Source: Sanguinoderma infundibulare (taxonomy: Eukaryota; Basidiomycota; Agaricomycetes; Polyporales; Polyporaceae). From it: a DNA stretch of 64,000 nt. Location: assembly GCA_032821775.1 (NCBI GenBank), contig JAVLRN010000003.1, positions 2,542,001-2,606,000 of the forward strand, written 5' to 3'. Below, piece by piece: positions 34,874 to 47,071 of this stretch. A program made the translations under genes and the position numbers. The notes under the pieces are model-generated. The model had not been told where the DNA came from and did no database searches. It worked only from the letters and a program-made list of their open reading frames with translations. How positions within the stretch are numbered: position 1 is the first letter of the stretch; each line of letters begins with the position of its first letter.

Positions 34874-36814
34874 TCATGGATCCTTATACCGGTCCCGGCG
34901 CGTGCGCAAACCGTCAAAGTACCCCACGTCGAACTGTTCCTCGAAGACCCTCGTCCGAAATACCTCTACCCTCCCGTCCCACACCTCCCCATATCGCTTC
35001 GCAAGCCTCTCCCACACCTCGCGCAGCAGCGCCCGGTCGTACCCACTCGTTATCGCAAACGCGACCAGCAGCCAGTACACGGTCCGGCTGTTCGGCTTCG
35101 CGTCCTGCGGGAGATCGATAAAGTGGTCGAACAAGGTGCGGAGTTGGTCGAGGGTCCACGCTTCCGACAGTCGTTCGCCGTGGGGCGCCGCTGCTGCGCT
35201 GACGGTGGTGGTGTACGAATGGCCCGGAAGGACGGCGTGACGGGCAAATCCCAGGAAGACGGCACGGAAGATGGGAAGAATGGGGTTCGGAAGCACCGGG
35301 CCCGACACGGGCACGCTCACGTCCTCGAGCTTGCCCGTGACGCGCAGGGGGGCGGTCATCATGTGCTCGAAGACGGTGAGGGACTCGTGGAGCCGTCCAC
35401 GGTAGGCGTACACTTGGATGAGGGCGTAGTACGTGATGGCGTCGGGCTTCAAATGGGGTGCGACCGTGATGCCCTCGAGTTCGTGGAGCTCCCTGACGGC
35501 GTCTTGGATGTCACCGCGGTCTTCCGATCGATTTTCTAGAGACGGGCTCTCGATGAGCAGGCGGTGTCGGAGAATGCGGTAGATCAGACCAGCGATGTCC
35601 AGTCGTCCGTTCCGACCGTACGCCCACAGGCACCCGTTCGTGCCGTCCATGTCGAGCGGGAAGCCGCTCGATTTCATGCGTGCCAGTGTGCTACGCACCC
35701 CAGAAAGCTGGCCTCTATCGACGTAATAACGCAGATAGACGAGCAACGTGATGCGATTCGGGACCAAACCAGAGGACACCAGTTCAGATTCGGCTTGGCG
35801 CAGGAGGGCGTCATTCCGTGAGCGCGCCGCGATGGAGAGGAGTGAAGTGTACGTCACAATGTCTGGCGTCACTGGCCGGGAGGCGATACGCGACTGGTCA
35901 CGTAGACGCATGAAAGGGTCGTCGGAGAGAGATGCACCCGGGGCGCGGTTGGCGACCATGTCCCGGTAGACGTTGAGGGATAGCTGGAAATCCGCCAGCC
36001 TGGTCTTCCGCCATCCACACCCTGCGACCTCTATCAGCGCGTTCCACTCCCATAGCCTGACCTGGCCGCCGGTGTAATAGATGGTGCTGAGGACGGAGAG
36101 AAGGCGGAGAAACAACGTCTGTGTCCGTGTCTTTGCAGACGGTACCCAGTGCGTGCGCGCCAGGAGACGAGAGGCGAGGCCATGAAGGAACTTCTGAGGG
36201 ATGGGTTGCTTCAGGCAGGGCGGGCAGTCGCGCAGAAGTTCTAGATATGTCTTCCAAGCGTCGTCGACGTCCGCGGCCTCGACCAACTTCTTGTACGAAT
36301 CCCAGCGGTGGCGGCGTTCGTCGAGGATCCGCCGTCTCCGAAGTGCACTGGGACTCAATCTTGGAACCAGGACGTGAGCGGCATCAACCTCCTCGGACCG
36401 TTCCGGATGGCGCGTTGGCTGGGACTCGACAGGCAGATGGAAGGTGGCAGGTTCCGGTTCAACAGAAGTGGCCTCGAGGTCCAATATCACCTCCCGAGTG
36501 GTGAAGTGGGAACGACGGGATGGCGCAGTCTTCGGCTTGGTTTTGGGAGGTAGCCGGAACGCGGTGGTCGACAGATTGCGTTTCGACGCATGAAGGGGGT
36601 ATTTGTGCGTGGGGCGAGGGGAACGGGAACGACCAACCATATGGATTTCCTTCGCCATCTGACAGTTCGTCGTTGTGAGGGTGGGCGGGGGATCATTGAT
36701 GAACAAGACGGCTTCATGACAAGAAAACTTGCGTAGAAGCCGGTGACGTTGGGGGAGTATGTAGCGCGAAATCCCATGAGTGAACGCGAGGCCCAGAGAG
36801 GACGCTCTCAGCAT
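34874..36814 (-). CDS. PPR-repeat protein, probably mitochondrial
   Basis: A single intronless coding frame of 646 aa, unusual among its intron-rich neighbours. The N-terminus (MLRASSLGLAFTHGISRYIL) is hydrophobic with basic residues and is consistent with mitochondrial import. PPR-type helical hairpins are visible: PDIVTYTSLLSIAARSRNDA, PNRITLLVYLRYYVDRGQLS, MDGTNGCLWAYGRNGRLDIA and PDAITYYALIQVYAYRGRLH. These match the two-helix PPR pattern with Asn/Asp/Thr at code positions. The role is presumably organellar RNA binding; the target is unknown. The first ATG of the frame is at 36814. Confidence 0.85.
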   Translation of the reverse strand: MLRASSLGLAFTHGISRYILPQRHRLLRKFSCHEAVLFINDPPPTLTTTNCQMAKEIHMVGRSRSPRPTHKYPLHASKRNLSTTAFRLPPKTKPKTAPSRRSHFTTREVILDLEATSVEPEPATFHLPVESQPTRHPERSEEVDAAHVLVPRLSPSALRRRRILDERRHRWDSYKKLVEAADVDDAWKTYLELLRDCPPCLKQPIPQKFLHGLASRLLARTHWVPSAKTRTQTLFLRLLSVLSTIYYTGGQVRLWEWNALIEVAGCGWRKTRLADFQLSLNVYRDMVANRAPGASLSDDPFMRLRDQSRIASRPVTPDIVTYTSLLSIAARSRNDALLRQAESELVSSGLVPNRITLLVYLRYYVDRGQLSGVRSTLARMKSSGFPLDMDGTNGCLWAYGRNGRLDIAGLIYRILRHRLLIESPSLENRSEDRGDIQDAVRELHELEGITVAPHLKPDAITYYALIQVYAYRGRLHESLTVFEHMMTAPLRVTGKLEDVSVPVSGPVLPNPILPIFRAVFLGFARHAVLPGHSYTTTVSAAAAPHGERLSEAWTLDQLRTLFDHFIDLPQDAKPNSRTVYWLLVAFAITSGYDRALLREVWERLAKRYGEVWDGRVEVFRTRVFEEQFDVGYFDGLRTRRDRYKDP

Positions 36815-37424
36815 CAATGCAATGTCCAGTCATCCTAAACAAAACGTGTTTAGACACCGCAGAATAATCCGCTCTCTTGTCACTACTCACCGCGACACGA
36901 CAAGCCAGCACAACCAAGTATACGGACGCGGTGACGCGCCAGCGTACTGCCGTCGTACACCTCCTGCCAAACAGCATCACGCGATGAACATGACGGCATT
37001 TGAAACAGTGAGCTACGACTCACCTCGCACACCGTAAGGAATCCGAATCAGACGGGCGTGTCTGAACGAGGTCTGGGCAGTCTGTCGTGATGGATGCGAG
37101 CGGTCGACGAACAGCAGCGAAACAGCACTCGTCGTCCCCAGCGTCTCTCGCTTTTTCGCAGCTTCCACGGGCGCTTCTCTCAATGGCTGCTCTCCGATTG
37201 GCTAGCGGCCTCTTGGCATACTCAACCGCGCTCTTCAGAACTCGCTCCAACATCCTCAGACATATCTTTCTGAGCTCAGACAGACATAGATGTTCACGGC
37301 ACATGGCACCCAAGAATGATGTACAACCGGCATGTTATCATGTCATTGGGCAATACAAAGCATAGCGTAGACGATGCAGCATAACGGTAGAGCGAGATAG
37401 AGATAGCACGTAAAGTGGGAAAAA
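36815..37424. other. Intergenic region PPR - uL3
   Basis: This 610-bp interval lies upstream of the PPR start and downstream of the uL3 stop; both genes are on the minus strand. I see no gene in it. Confidence 0.3.
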
Positions 37425-38934
37425 TCAACCCCGGGCTTTGAGCGTTCCAAGGAACGCAGTCTTTTCTTCCTTCGTCTGGAATGCACCGTGCTGCGTGTCC
37501 AAAGCTGTGAGCCAACCGTCTAACAGCGACCTCAGGCATGCAGGCACTTACACCGAACTTCGACGACGTGTCGATGAACTTGAGGTCGACCTTCTCGAGG
37601 TCCCGACGAGAGGTGTGAACCATAAGCGACTTCCGGATGGTGATCACACGCTTCTTGGTTCCCGGGATCGAACCCTTGAGCATGAGGTAGTCGTTCTTGA
37701 CGACACCGTAGTGGGGGAAGCCACCCAAGGGAGTGATGGTCTTCTTGGTGATATCGTGCTCCGTCGAGGCGTTGGCCTCGTCTTCACCACGGCCAATACG
37801 GTAGATCTTCTTGTTGAGCTCCGTACGGTGGTGGTAACCGTCTACGCGCGGGTCAGTAAGAGTATCCGACTCTACAAACCTCATCTTTCACTCACTTTGA
37901 CCAGCACGGGCAACAGAGAACATAACCTTGGACGGGTGCCAAGCACCAATACAAGCCACCTTGCGAAGACCCTTGTGCGTCTTGCGAGGAAGCTTCTTGG
38001 TGCCCCAACGGTGAGTGACGCCCTCGAAACCGTGACCCTTGGTCACTGCGATCACATCGATAACCTCATCCTGCTCAAAGACGGTGGAAACCTCGACAGG
38101 CTTCTCGAATAGGCCATTCGCAAACTCGACCTTGTCCGCAACAGAGCCGCCGTTGACCTGGATCTCCATGAGGTGGGCCTTCTTCTGGGAAAGACCAGTC
38201 TTGCGGATCTGGGTGTGGGCAAGGACACGAACGACGGTGCAGTACTTGCGGATGCGCTCAAGCTCGCGAGCGATCGACTTGCCACCATCCTCGGCGTGCT
38301 TCTTGGCGTAGCGGGTGAACGCCTTCTTCTTGGAGCGGTACCAGTTCTTGTAGAACCGACGCTTGAGCTCGTCGGAAAGGTGGGAAGCCCAGACGGTCGT
38401 GAGGGTGCGGAGGCCACGAGGAGTCTCAACATAGCCGACAACACCAACGACGATGAGTGGGGGAGTCTCGACGATCGTGACCGCCTCCACGACCTCACGC
38501 TTGTGCATCTCTGCAATTTGTCGTCGACGATGGCCCAAGGAAATGAGAAGAACACGGGTACTCACTGGATCCAGGACGGTCGAGATCACGGACGACGTGG
38601 GTCATACCCGCCTTGTAGCCCATAATGGCCGTCAAGTGGACAGGCTTCTTGGGGTCATCCTTTGACGCATGTCCCTCCTCAATCTCGTCCTTTCCCCGCA
38701 TACAACGTGCAATAAACTTACCTTGGGGAAAGCCTTGACCTTTCCGCGGTGGCGGGCAGCACGCTTGCGGGGCAGGAAACCAAGCGAACCGTGACGGGGG
38801 GCTTCGTACTAGAGGGATAAAGTCAATAAAATTGCTTCATTGCCCTCCAGTCTCATCCGGTACGGACCTTACGGTGACTGCAAAAATATATGAGCAATGC
38901 CGACGAGAGCACAGACCGATATGACTGACCTCAT
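37425..38934 (-). CDS. RPL3: 60S ribosomal protein uL3
   Basis: uL3 lies near the peptidyl-transferase centre. Seven exons: 38934-38930, 38877-38868, 38808-38722, 38659-38566, 38510-37896, 37841-37552 and 37490-37425, giving 388 aa, the family length. The start MSHRK is assembled from a 5-nt exon (ATGAG) and a 10-nt microexon, then [20 protein letters not shown]. Other signatures are [40 protein letters not shown], then [20 protein letters not shown] and [16 protein letters not shown]. The C-terminus ends [19 protein letters not shown] gene finder that misses the two small exons would start the protein wrongly. Confidence 0.96.
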
Positions 38935-39666
38935 TTTGAGGAGGGGGGTCTTGAGGGGGTCGGTATCGTTGAGGCCGTCCCGTCGACAACAGAATCGTGC
39001 AGGAGAATACCTGTGGCTGAAGAACTGTACAGTACCACCCAAATAGGCAGGTTAGCAACCCAGATCTAATCGGCTGCAGATCTATGATTTGTTATGGAAA
39101 GAGCGCTCGTGTCTCCATACGGAATGCCCTTCCCAAACAGTCCCAAACGCATCCCAACTTCAATCTAGGACTCCAGAAGATTCAAGGGTCATATCCTATT
39201 ATATGTGGCTTCCATGATGAAGTTGTATACGGTTGAGATCTCCGAACTGAACTTGACGCCGGACGGCAGTCTGTAGTGTTACAGTGGTGGCATCATACAC
39301 ATAAAGGGCGTCTGGAGTAAATGGTTGATCAATAGGCTATCCCTCCCACGAGGACGATAATCTGGTGGATCATGGTCAGAGAGAGGCAAACGCGGCGTTA
39401 AGAACTCAGAACGGACTCGTAAGATTGAACCGAGACGCGTCGTGCGAACCTAGACGCCGGAAATGCGTGAGTTGCCAAAAACGCGGTGCGTCACAGGCAT
39501 CGTCACGTTCCTGAGCGCTGGTGGACGTGGATGATGGCGGAGTCGCCCAGGGTCGTCCGACCCACTCTCACCGTTGCGCTCGTCGACGAGCTCGACCTCT
39601 CTTCCGTCCTTGCGGGGGGCTCTCTTTACTCCCCCATCTGCTCCCCCTTATTCCCTACACGTCGCC
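38935..39666. promoter_or_regulatory. Divergent promoter region RPL3 / MRC1 (732 bp)
   Basis: This interval lies between outward-facing start codons and is AT-richer than the surrounding coding sequence. No gene or clear regulatory motif recognised. Confidence 0.35.
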
Positions 39667-42600
39667 ATGTCGGATTCATCCCCCATTTTCATCCGGCGAG
39701 CCCCCAGGACCTATGGGAAACCGCGAAACACGGAGAGCAACGATACCTCCTTCGACGGCGCTGATACCAGTTTCGGACCACTCACAGACCCAGATTCTTC
39801 TATCGACAATGAACTTCCACCAACATCCGATGGACCCGACGCGTTTGACGCGTCGACTCATGGCGTAGACGCGTCGAACAGCGATGACGATGACCGCCCT
39901 TCCGCCCATCGGTGGTCTTGGCAAAAGAAACTGGACGAAATAGACGAGGGCAAATATGACAGTGCAGCTCCAACCGCGTCAACTGTGCTCACAGCCCACG
40001 ACGACTATCGAGATGTTCAAGATACACGTTCCGCGTCTCGATCCAACCTAGACCCGCACATGTCTAGAAGCGTGTTCAGTGGCTCATTTCCCTCTTTAGT
40101 CGGCTCTTCCCCGCTGCGGTCCGCCGCCACTCCACCCCCTTCTGCACTTACTCCAATCGACTCTAGCCCTGCACCCGAACCCGAATCCGACCACGACTCT
40201 CATCGTCCTTCTACTCCCCAGTCTTCGCCTGGTCATCCCATCGGCACCCCGACGTCACGTTCATCTCCTACACCCCCTACATCGATTGAGATGCCCCCCA
40301 AGAAGGGCAAGGGCAAGGAACGCGCAGTCGAGCCACTCGAGTTAAACACCGCGGGCCAAGGTACCGGAACCTCGAAGCCTTCGACGGGATGGAACGCGCG
40401 AGGCAAGGGGAAGAAGAAAGGTGCCGGACGCATTAAGGTCAGCGACGGACAACCTCCAGGCAACGATCGTTCCTCACCTGGTCCAATGTCTTTGTGTTTA
40501 TACAGGCGCCCACCAAGAAGGAGCATATGGAAACGCAGAAAGCAACAGCGCGGATCGCCGCTGCCCAGCACGTTGCCGTGCCCCGCGCGCAGAACACCAA
40601 ACAGTACAGCATGACGGATTTGTTCAAGCGGTAAGGCTTCCTTTGCTCACCGACGGCTTCCTGAACGCTAACACTCCGTAGTATTATTCACCAGCCACCG
40701 CAACCCAAATCTCCACCTAGGAATATTCCCTCCTCGGACCCCATCGAAACATCGTCTCCCCTGGCGGAACAGTCCGCACCGAGTCATAAAGCCTCGGTGG
40801 CCCCCAAAGGCCCTCCGAAAAATGTTGCGTTTGTTGCGAATGGTCTTCTTGAAGAGGCGGAATCCGAAGAAGAAAATCTCCCGGATGGCCTTCAGATGAT
40901 CGAGCAGAAGAATAATACAGACATGCTACTCAAGAAGAAGCAGGATGCGCTCGCACAACAGCAGCGGCAGCCCAGGGCAGAAGACGACGGGAGCGACCTC
41001 GAGATTGCGGATGACCCCGAGAGCGTCCTCCGCGAGGAAGGCCAGGCTCGGCGCGCGACCCATGCCCGTGGGATCCGTCCCTCGAAGGGCAGGGCGAACC
41101 AGCTCGCTTACACTAGCCCCAGTGCCCGGCGGAAGAGTCTCGCTATTCCTACAGACGAAGTGGAATCGCGACGTTTGCTCCGAGTATCCGCTACGTCCGC
41201 CTTCGACTCATCGTCATCCAAAGGCGCGAAGCCACCGCAGCTTAACCAAGACGATCTGAACAAGATTTTGCTGCAACGAAACGCGAAGCAGGCGCAGGAG
41301 GCCGACAGGGCGAAGCAGGAGGACTGGAAGCGGCGCGGTGGGAGGGTGAAAGAACAGGCGGAGACGGCCGCGGTGACGAAGAGCGCAGCAGAGCTCTTGC
41401 AGGAAATCCAACAAAAACGTCAGGCTGCGGCTGCCCATCCGACGGAGATTCCCGACGACGACAGCGACGAGGATTGGAAACCTGAAGAGAATGCTGGCGA
41501 AGCCGAGGGGTCCGACCGAGAGGAGGAGGGAGAACAGGGCCCGATGCAAGTCGACTTGGATGATCAAGCCGACGACGAGGGCGACGAAGACGAAGACGAC
41601 AATCCGTTCATCGACCGTCCGCGTCGGCCCATGGGAGGCCGCGGTCGGAGCCGTGTCGTCGCCATCCAGTCGGACGACGAGGACAACGCCGAGAACCAGC
41701 CCCCTCCAGGACGCGTCCTGGTCGAAGACACCCCCGCCCCGCGCCGAGCCGGCTTCCCAGCTGAGATGGAGATGGACTTGGGGGACGCCCACCGGAACTC
41801 GGTCTCGTCAGATGGCAACCGCACCGAGGACGGGACGGACAAGGAGAACGACGTCTGGCTCAGCTTCGATCGCGGCGAGGACAAGGAGAACACCAAGGTC
41901 CATTCGCCCATGTCGGCCATGTCCCTCCGGCTCGGCCGCAGCTTCAGCTCGCTCTTCGGGGCCGAGGGGCAGGCGTCGCCCGTCGGCTCGGTCGGGCGGG
42001 CCGGGGCTGACGGTGTGCGCTCGCCGCTGGTGGAGCTGCCGAAGGAGGACGAGGACGATCCCTTTGCGCTCTCGCCTGAATTGCCGTCGCGTCTGGGTCG
42101 GGCCGGCGGGATGGCGAGTCTGGAGACATCGCCGATTGACCTTAGAGAGGGGACTGGTCTTGATCTCCAGCCCGCTTTCTCCCTGAAGGGCAAAGGCAAA
42201 GAGCGGGCGCGAGATGCCAGTCCTCTCGGCGCCGCTCTCGATCTCGGTGGTGGCTTTGGCGGTGGCGGCTTCTCGCAGTTCGCCACCCAGGCAGGCGTGG
42301 GTGGTCCGTAACGTACGCTTGTTCCGCAACGACTCACGAAAGCTAACACAGGACGCTCGCGGCTTCGACCAGCTGAAGGGCAACGACGACGTCGACTTGA
42401 CGCCCGAGCCTGGGCTTCAAGCCGCACTCGACGTCAGCAACACGTTCCGCAGGAAGGCAGACGAGATCTTTGCGAAAGAGCAGGCCGCGGTAGTCGAAGA
42501 AAATCTGGCCGACATGCGCAGGGAGACCGCTCCCGAAACGTTTGTGAACTTTGATGGGTGAGATTGCCTTCGACATTGTCTGGATTGCCTAGTGCTCATA

Positions 42601-44179
42601 AGTCCTGGTAGTTTCCTGACGCAGACGCGTCCGACGACCGACGTGAGCCCTGTGCGGCCGAGGTCACCGGCGCGAGTGCTGTTTACACCAGCACCAGCTT
42701 TCAAGTTCCATTCATCCTCGTCGCCGAGGAGCGGCTTCACGTCGACGTCGTCGTTGTCGTCGTTGTCGGCGTCGGTGAGGAAACCGCTCGGGCCTATCCT
42801 GTCTCAGGACCCCGACGAGGATGACCTGCCTGTTCGCAAGCGGCTGCACAAGCGCACCGTCTCCGTTTCCCCCGAACGTGTGTTGGGGCCGCTCCCGAAG
42901 CTACCAAACGCGTTCGACGTGCTCGGGAAGCGCACGTCTCCCAAGCGCAAGCGGCCCTTGAGGTCGGAGTATGTCGAGGGCGAGGCGGAGGAGTCCGACG
43001 ATGACGCCGGATTCGGGTTCGGGGTTGCGAAGAAGGCGGATGAAGAGGAAGAGGAGGACGGGGAGGACCAGGACCAGCATTTGGCAGACCTGGTGGACGA
43101 TAAGGAGATGGATGCCGAGACGCTTGCAGAGAGTGCTGTCATGGAGAAAGTCCGGTAGGTGGCATGCCATGCTCTCTCGTGTTGCCTCGGCAGCTAACGT
43201 CGGGTGCAGTGAGCACGAGGAGCTGGACGACAAGGCCCTAGAGAAGGTGGCTATGGACCTCGCCAGGGGTGATGTCCGCAGGAGGCGCAGGAACCACGGT
43301 GTCGGCGTCGATTCCGACGACTCCGACGAGGAGGATGTGCGGAGGCCGAGACCCAAGAGAGTGCGCATCGATAACGACAACATCGCGGCACTGGGTGAGT
43401 GCCGAAAGTCCTCCTTGCGATCATCTGGTCGGCTGTGAAGTTGTTTGGCTGACGTCCTGCTCAGCGAAGAATGCGGAGACGGAGGCGTTCGCGAGGGAAT
43501 ACAGGGCACAGATAGAAGACGACGATGACGAGTTCGCGCACTTGAACAGGGCGTCGATGGAGTTGGACCTAGAGCATCCGGACGAGGAGCACGCCGGTGA
43601 GGAGCGCGAGACTGTGAGCATGGCGCAGTTGGACGAGGAGCTGCGGCAAACTTTCGAGCAGAAGCGCGAGGTGAGTAATCTTGGGCCTCGTGTTTCGTCG
43701 CACGAATGGAGTTTGACTGTACCGATCGGCCTGGAAAGATCAAGGCGTTCAATCCTCGGGACACATCGTGGATCGCCGACGGGGACGACGACGAGATGGA
43801 GGAAGAGCCTCGTGTGAGAGAAGTCTCCAATGAGGCGGTTCCCGCACGCCGCCCGCACGCGGATGAGCCCACGCAGGTGAGATGGGTTTGTTTACATACA
43901 TTCAGACCTGCTCGCTTATCGCGTTCCCAACGCAAATAGCATGCGCGCATGTGGGCAAAGCGAGAGGACTCGTCGCGCAGGACCGCCGCAGTCGCTGGCC
44001 GCGGCAAGGGTGGATCGGCAGCCGTAACAGGACATGGCAAACCGAAAGCGGGCGCCGGATCGTTCAAGGCGCCCCGGGCCACTGCGTCATCGACCGCCAC
44101 TGTCAAGCCATCTCGGATCAGCAAGGAGGCCAGTGTACTGTCGGCGGTGTCGAGCAGGCGGGACAAGTTCAGCAACTGA
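39667..44179 (+). CDS. MRC1: Replication checkpoint mediator Mrc1 (claspin)
   Basis: Mrc1 travels with the replisome and relays the S-phase checkpoint signal from the Mec1/ATR kinase to the effector kinase. Nine exons (39667-40437, 40506-40630, 40682-42296, 42352-42557, 42612-43154, 43210-43394, 43465-43670, 43739-43876, 43940-44179) give about 1,342 aa, large and mostly disordered with acidic runs, as expected. The Mrc1-type conserved block is DLVDDKEMDAETLAE..MEKVREHEELDDKALEKV (around residues 1065-1110). SQ/TQ sites are present, for example in FSQFATQAG, LTQT and LSQDPDE. A PIP-like motif lies at 290-297. The donor near 42,297 is the least certain junction. It is convergent with a candidate secreted-protein gene. 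Confidence 0.82.
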
Positions 44180-44559
44180 GTACGATGGAGGTATTGTTGG
44201 ATAATATCGAATCTCGCTATCTAGGTATGCCCACCTATGTTGATATGGAATGCTCTTGTATGCGTTTTGTAGGACTGTACTCATGTAGCTCGTCGAGCAT
44301 ATCGATAATACACATGTTGGATACATCGCTTGACGATGGCTGCAACACATATCGCACGGCTGGTCATCGACAACTAATTCGTAGGCTGCGGTATGGACAC
44401 GTGTGGTAGAAGGGTCCCACGGTTTGCAATGCGTCGGACAACAGATCATTACTGCCAGCTGGGACAACGATCGACTACAGGTATGAGAAAGCCTCGGGGT
44501 ATACAAACGAGACACAAAGGGACTCCCAAAGCATCTAGGACTAGTGTGGTGGTATACAA
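44180..44559. other. Convergent gap MRC1 - candidate secreted protein
   Basis: 380 bp between the two stop codons; no feature recognised. Confidence 0.3.
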
Positions 44560-45056
44560 TCAATGGTTTTGCTTCCCGTACGCCCGGCCAGATCGAACAC
44601 CCCATGGTACGTTTCGTGGTGGTCGTGACGGTGAGACGTTGAAGGTTCGTGCGGCCCGACGGGCTTGGCTGCCATTACCCCTCCTACGGGAATTGTCCTG
44701 TTGCAGCTGCAAATGTGAAGCGAAAAATAGAGAAAGAGGCTTGAGCGACTGGGCGGAACAACCATGGGAGAGCGGAGCTTACCTTGTGCCTGAGCATAAT
44801 GAGCTTCGCCATGCACGCAGGTGGGCCGGTCTCGCGAAAGGGGGTGCCTATACATAGCGTGCTCAACCCGTGAAGGGTGCGGAGAGGGGCCACGGGGACA
44901 GGAGGCGGACTTACGGGACGCAACGACCGCAAGGCCGGCTTCGTGCGCGTCGAGAAACTCATCTCCTCCGGTTATCGATGCCCACACGGACGGGAAGCAA
45001 AGGCAGGAGAGGAGGAGCGTGGCGAGGAATGACAAAAGGACGAGCATCCCGGGCAT
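44560..45056 (-). CDS. Candidate small secreted protein (unknown function)
   Basis: No family is recognised. Three exons join in phase by consensus sites: 45056-44915 (donor GTAAGT), 44847-44783 (donor GTAAGC) and 44706-44560, giving about 117 aa. The N-terminus MPGMLVLLSFLATLLLSCLC with FPSVWAS is a strong signal peptide. The mature part begins near ITGGDEFLDAHEAGLAVVAS. The C-terminal half is basic, with RRR and ARR dibasic-type sites, and ends GRAYGKQNH. Two acceptors nine bases apart (after 44707 and near 44698) both keep the frame. The best evidence is the signal peptide followed by well-phased introns; it remains unconfirmed. Two ATGs (codons 1 and 4) could serve as the start. Confidence 0.5.
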
Positions 45057-45551
45057 CGTGCTCTACGAGCAGGGCGGCCGTAGCGGGCTCTCCGCAGAGC
45101 TGGCGGTGGGGGGGGGAGAACGTAAGGACCGATGGCAAGCTGGGGAGCGGGAGCCAGCGAGGACCTCGTCCTTGAAGACCTCCGGCGCGTGGTTGGGTTG
45201 CATAAGCCGCTATTCGTCAGATTCCGTCCCAATCCGGTTTAGCCTGCGTCTTTGTCAGCAAACACCCGTCTCTGATTGGTTCCGCCATCCGACACGATCG
45301 GCCGAATGTGCAGCCGCCCGTCCAGGGTCGTGTTCAATGTCTCTGATTTTGAAGGCACAACTTGTCAAAATGTCGAAAAGACATACTGTGCTGACCGATT
45401 GACGTGGTACTTATACGAATATAGTGAATAGCACATAAGGTGCTAGCGGGAGGATGGCATCGAGATGCGCTAAGATTAGAGGACAACCGTGACAGCCTAC
45501 AACAAATCCGAGACTTGGAGGAAGGACAAGTGCATGACATTGTCGGAACCT
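45057..45551. promoter_or_regulatory. Upstream region of the candidate secreted protein
   Basis: 495 bp between the candidate start codon (45056) and the stop of the GH105-like gene (45552). No clear TATA box seen. Confidence 0.3.
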
Positions 45552-47071
45552 TCAACTCCACGAGGCAGGGTTGCTTTCGAAGTCTCGCCAAGCAGCATCC
45601 AGAAGCAGAACGAATGCCTGGCCCTCGGGGCTATAGGTACCAGCGGGGGAGGAACTGTTGAATGTCAAGGGGTCAACGGTGTTGAGGAGCCAACCGTCAT
45701 CGGTAACGCTGTCCTTGATGACCTTGAGAGCACGATAAGCAGCTTGAACGTGACAATCGTCTTTCGTGATCTTAGCCAGGCGGAACGAGACAGCGCCCAG
45801 AAGGGCAGTCGAGGATGAGTCGGCAAAGGAGGTGTCTTGATCGATGTAGTTGTAGAGCGTTCCATTGTCATGCTGCGGAAATAACACAACTTCCAGCACC
45901 GCTCATGGATATGACACTAAACCACCTTACCTGGTACTTCCACGCGTTCGTCAAAATCTCGTTAATCCATGCTGTGAGATCCGCCTGCTCAGCCTTAAAC
46001 CGCTCTGCCTGGCTTGAACGAGCGATGGTCTCAAGCACACGAAGCATGCCAGCGGCAGCCCAAGCATTGCCTGTCGAGAAATTTGGGGGAAATGACGTGA
46101 ACGTCCGCATGCAACGCGAGGCTAGTCGAGCTGTCGTACCGGTTCCCCAGTGGTTGTAGTCCCGAGGGTGCAAGGAACCGAGCACGATGTGCTGCCAAAG
46201 GCCGCTTTCGTCACTCAGATACTCGCGGTAGAGCTTGCATTGACGGAACGCCTCGGTGAGCAGCGCGGCGCCCTCGTTACCACCACGGATGGCACCATAG
46301 TACGCGATGAATGGCGGCGCCATATATACGAAGTCGGCCCTAAAATAAGTAAGCGTCTGCATGCGGGGATCAATAGAAAGTCCCTTGCCAGAGCTGAACC
46401 TCGTCCACGCGGTGGGAGATAGCGCCATCGTTGGTGCGGGGAGCGACGTTGAGGAGGTACTCGAGCTGGTTCTTGGCAGCGATGGCGAATTTATGGTCAT
46501 CGGAATCGGCCCGTGTCCAGTTTGCCAGGAGGACAGCAACGCCGAGGCCTGAAAAACAAGGCAATCATGTCTTTGGGGCTTAGGTAGATAGATTGGTTAT
46601 ATTTACTCGCAGGGTCACCCACGGCACCGTTCCCATCTATGAGCGGACCGACGACGTTGGGGTCACTGATGTTATTGACGATACTGAATGCAGAAGTCAA
46701 TGAAGACGCGAAAGGTACACGGCGACTGTAGAGTACTTACGTGGTTACCTTCGCGATCACGTCAGCGGCGGTTTCGGGTGTGGGGAGTTGCGCTGGAGGC
46801 GGGACGGCGCCGTGGAAGACCGACAGCTCAGGCCATTCCAGCTCTGTGAGGGTCTCCAACTCCGTACCAATCTCCCAGCTGCATAATCGCATATGTGTTA
46901 CACGGAGGGGGATGATTAAACAAGGCTACGTACGTACCTGTGGGTGGCAATGACCTCCAGATTCGCCTTGACCTTGAGGAGAGTATCCTTGTTAAAGCCC
47001 TGAGTCGACACAAGGCCAGCCAGGACGGCCGAGAAGGCGGAGAAAAAGTACAGAAGAGCGATCAGGGTCAT
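45552..47071 (-). CDS. Secreted six-hairpin glycosidase, GH105-like
   Basis: GH105-type hydrolases act on unsaturated uronyl oligosaccharides released from pectin-like polymers; the exact substrate here is unknown. The ATG at 47071 gives a signal peptide (MTLIALLYFFSAFSAVLAG). Conserved segments include DFVYMAPPFIAYYGAIRGGN, SGLWQHIVLGSLHPRDYNHW, GTGNAWAAAGMLRVLETIAR (formed by splicing) and TLYNYIDQDTSFADSSSTAL. The family-typical GNGWAA reads GNAWAA here. Around six short introns give roughly 385 aa. It faces away from THO2. GH88 or another (alpha/alpha)6 family is the alternative assignment. Confidence 0.75.
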
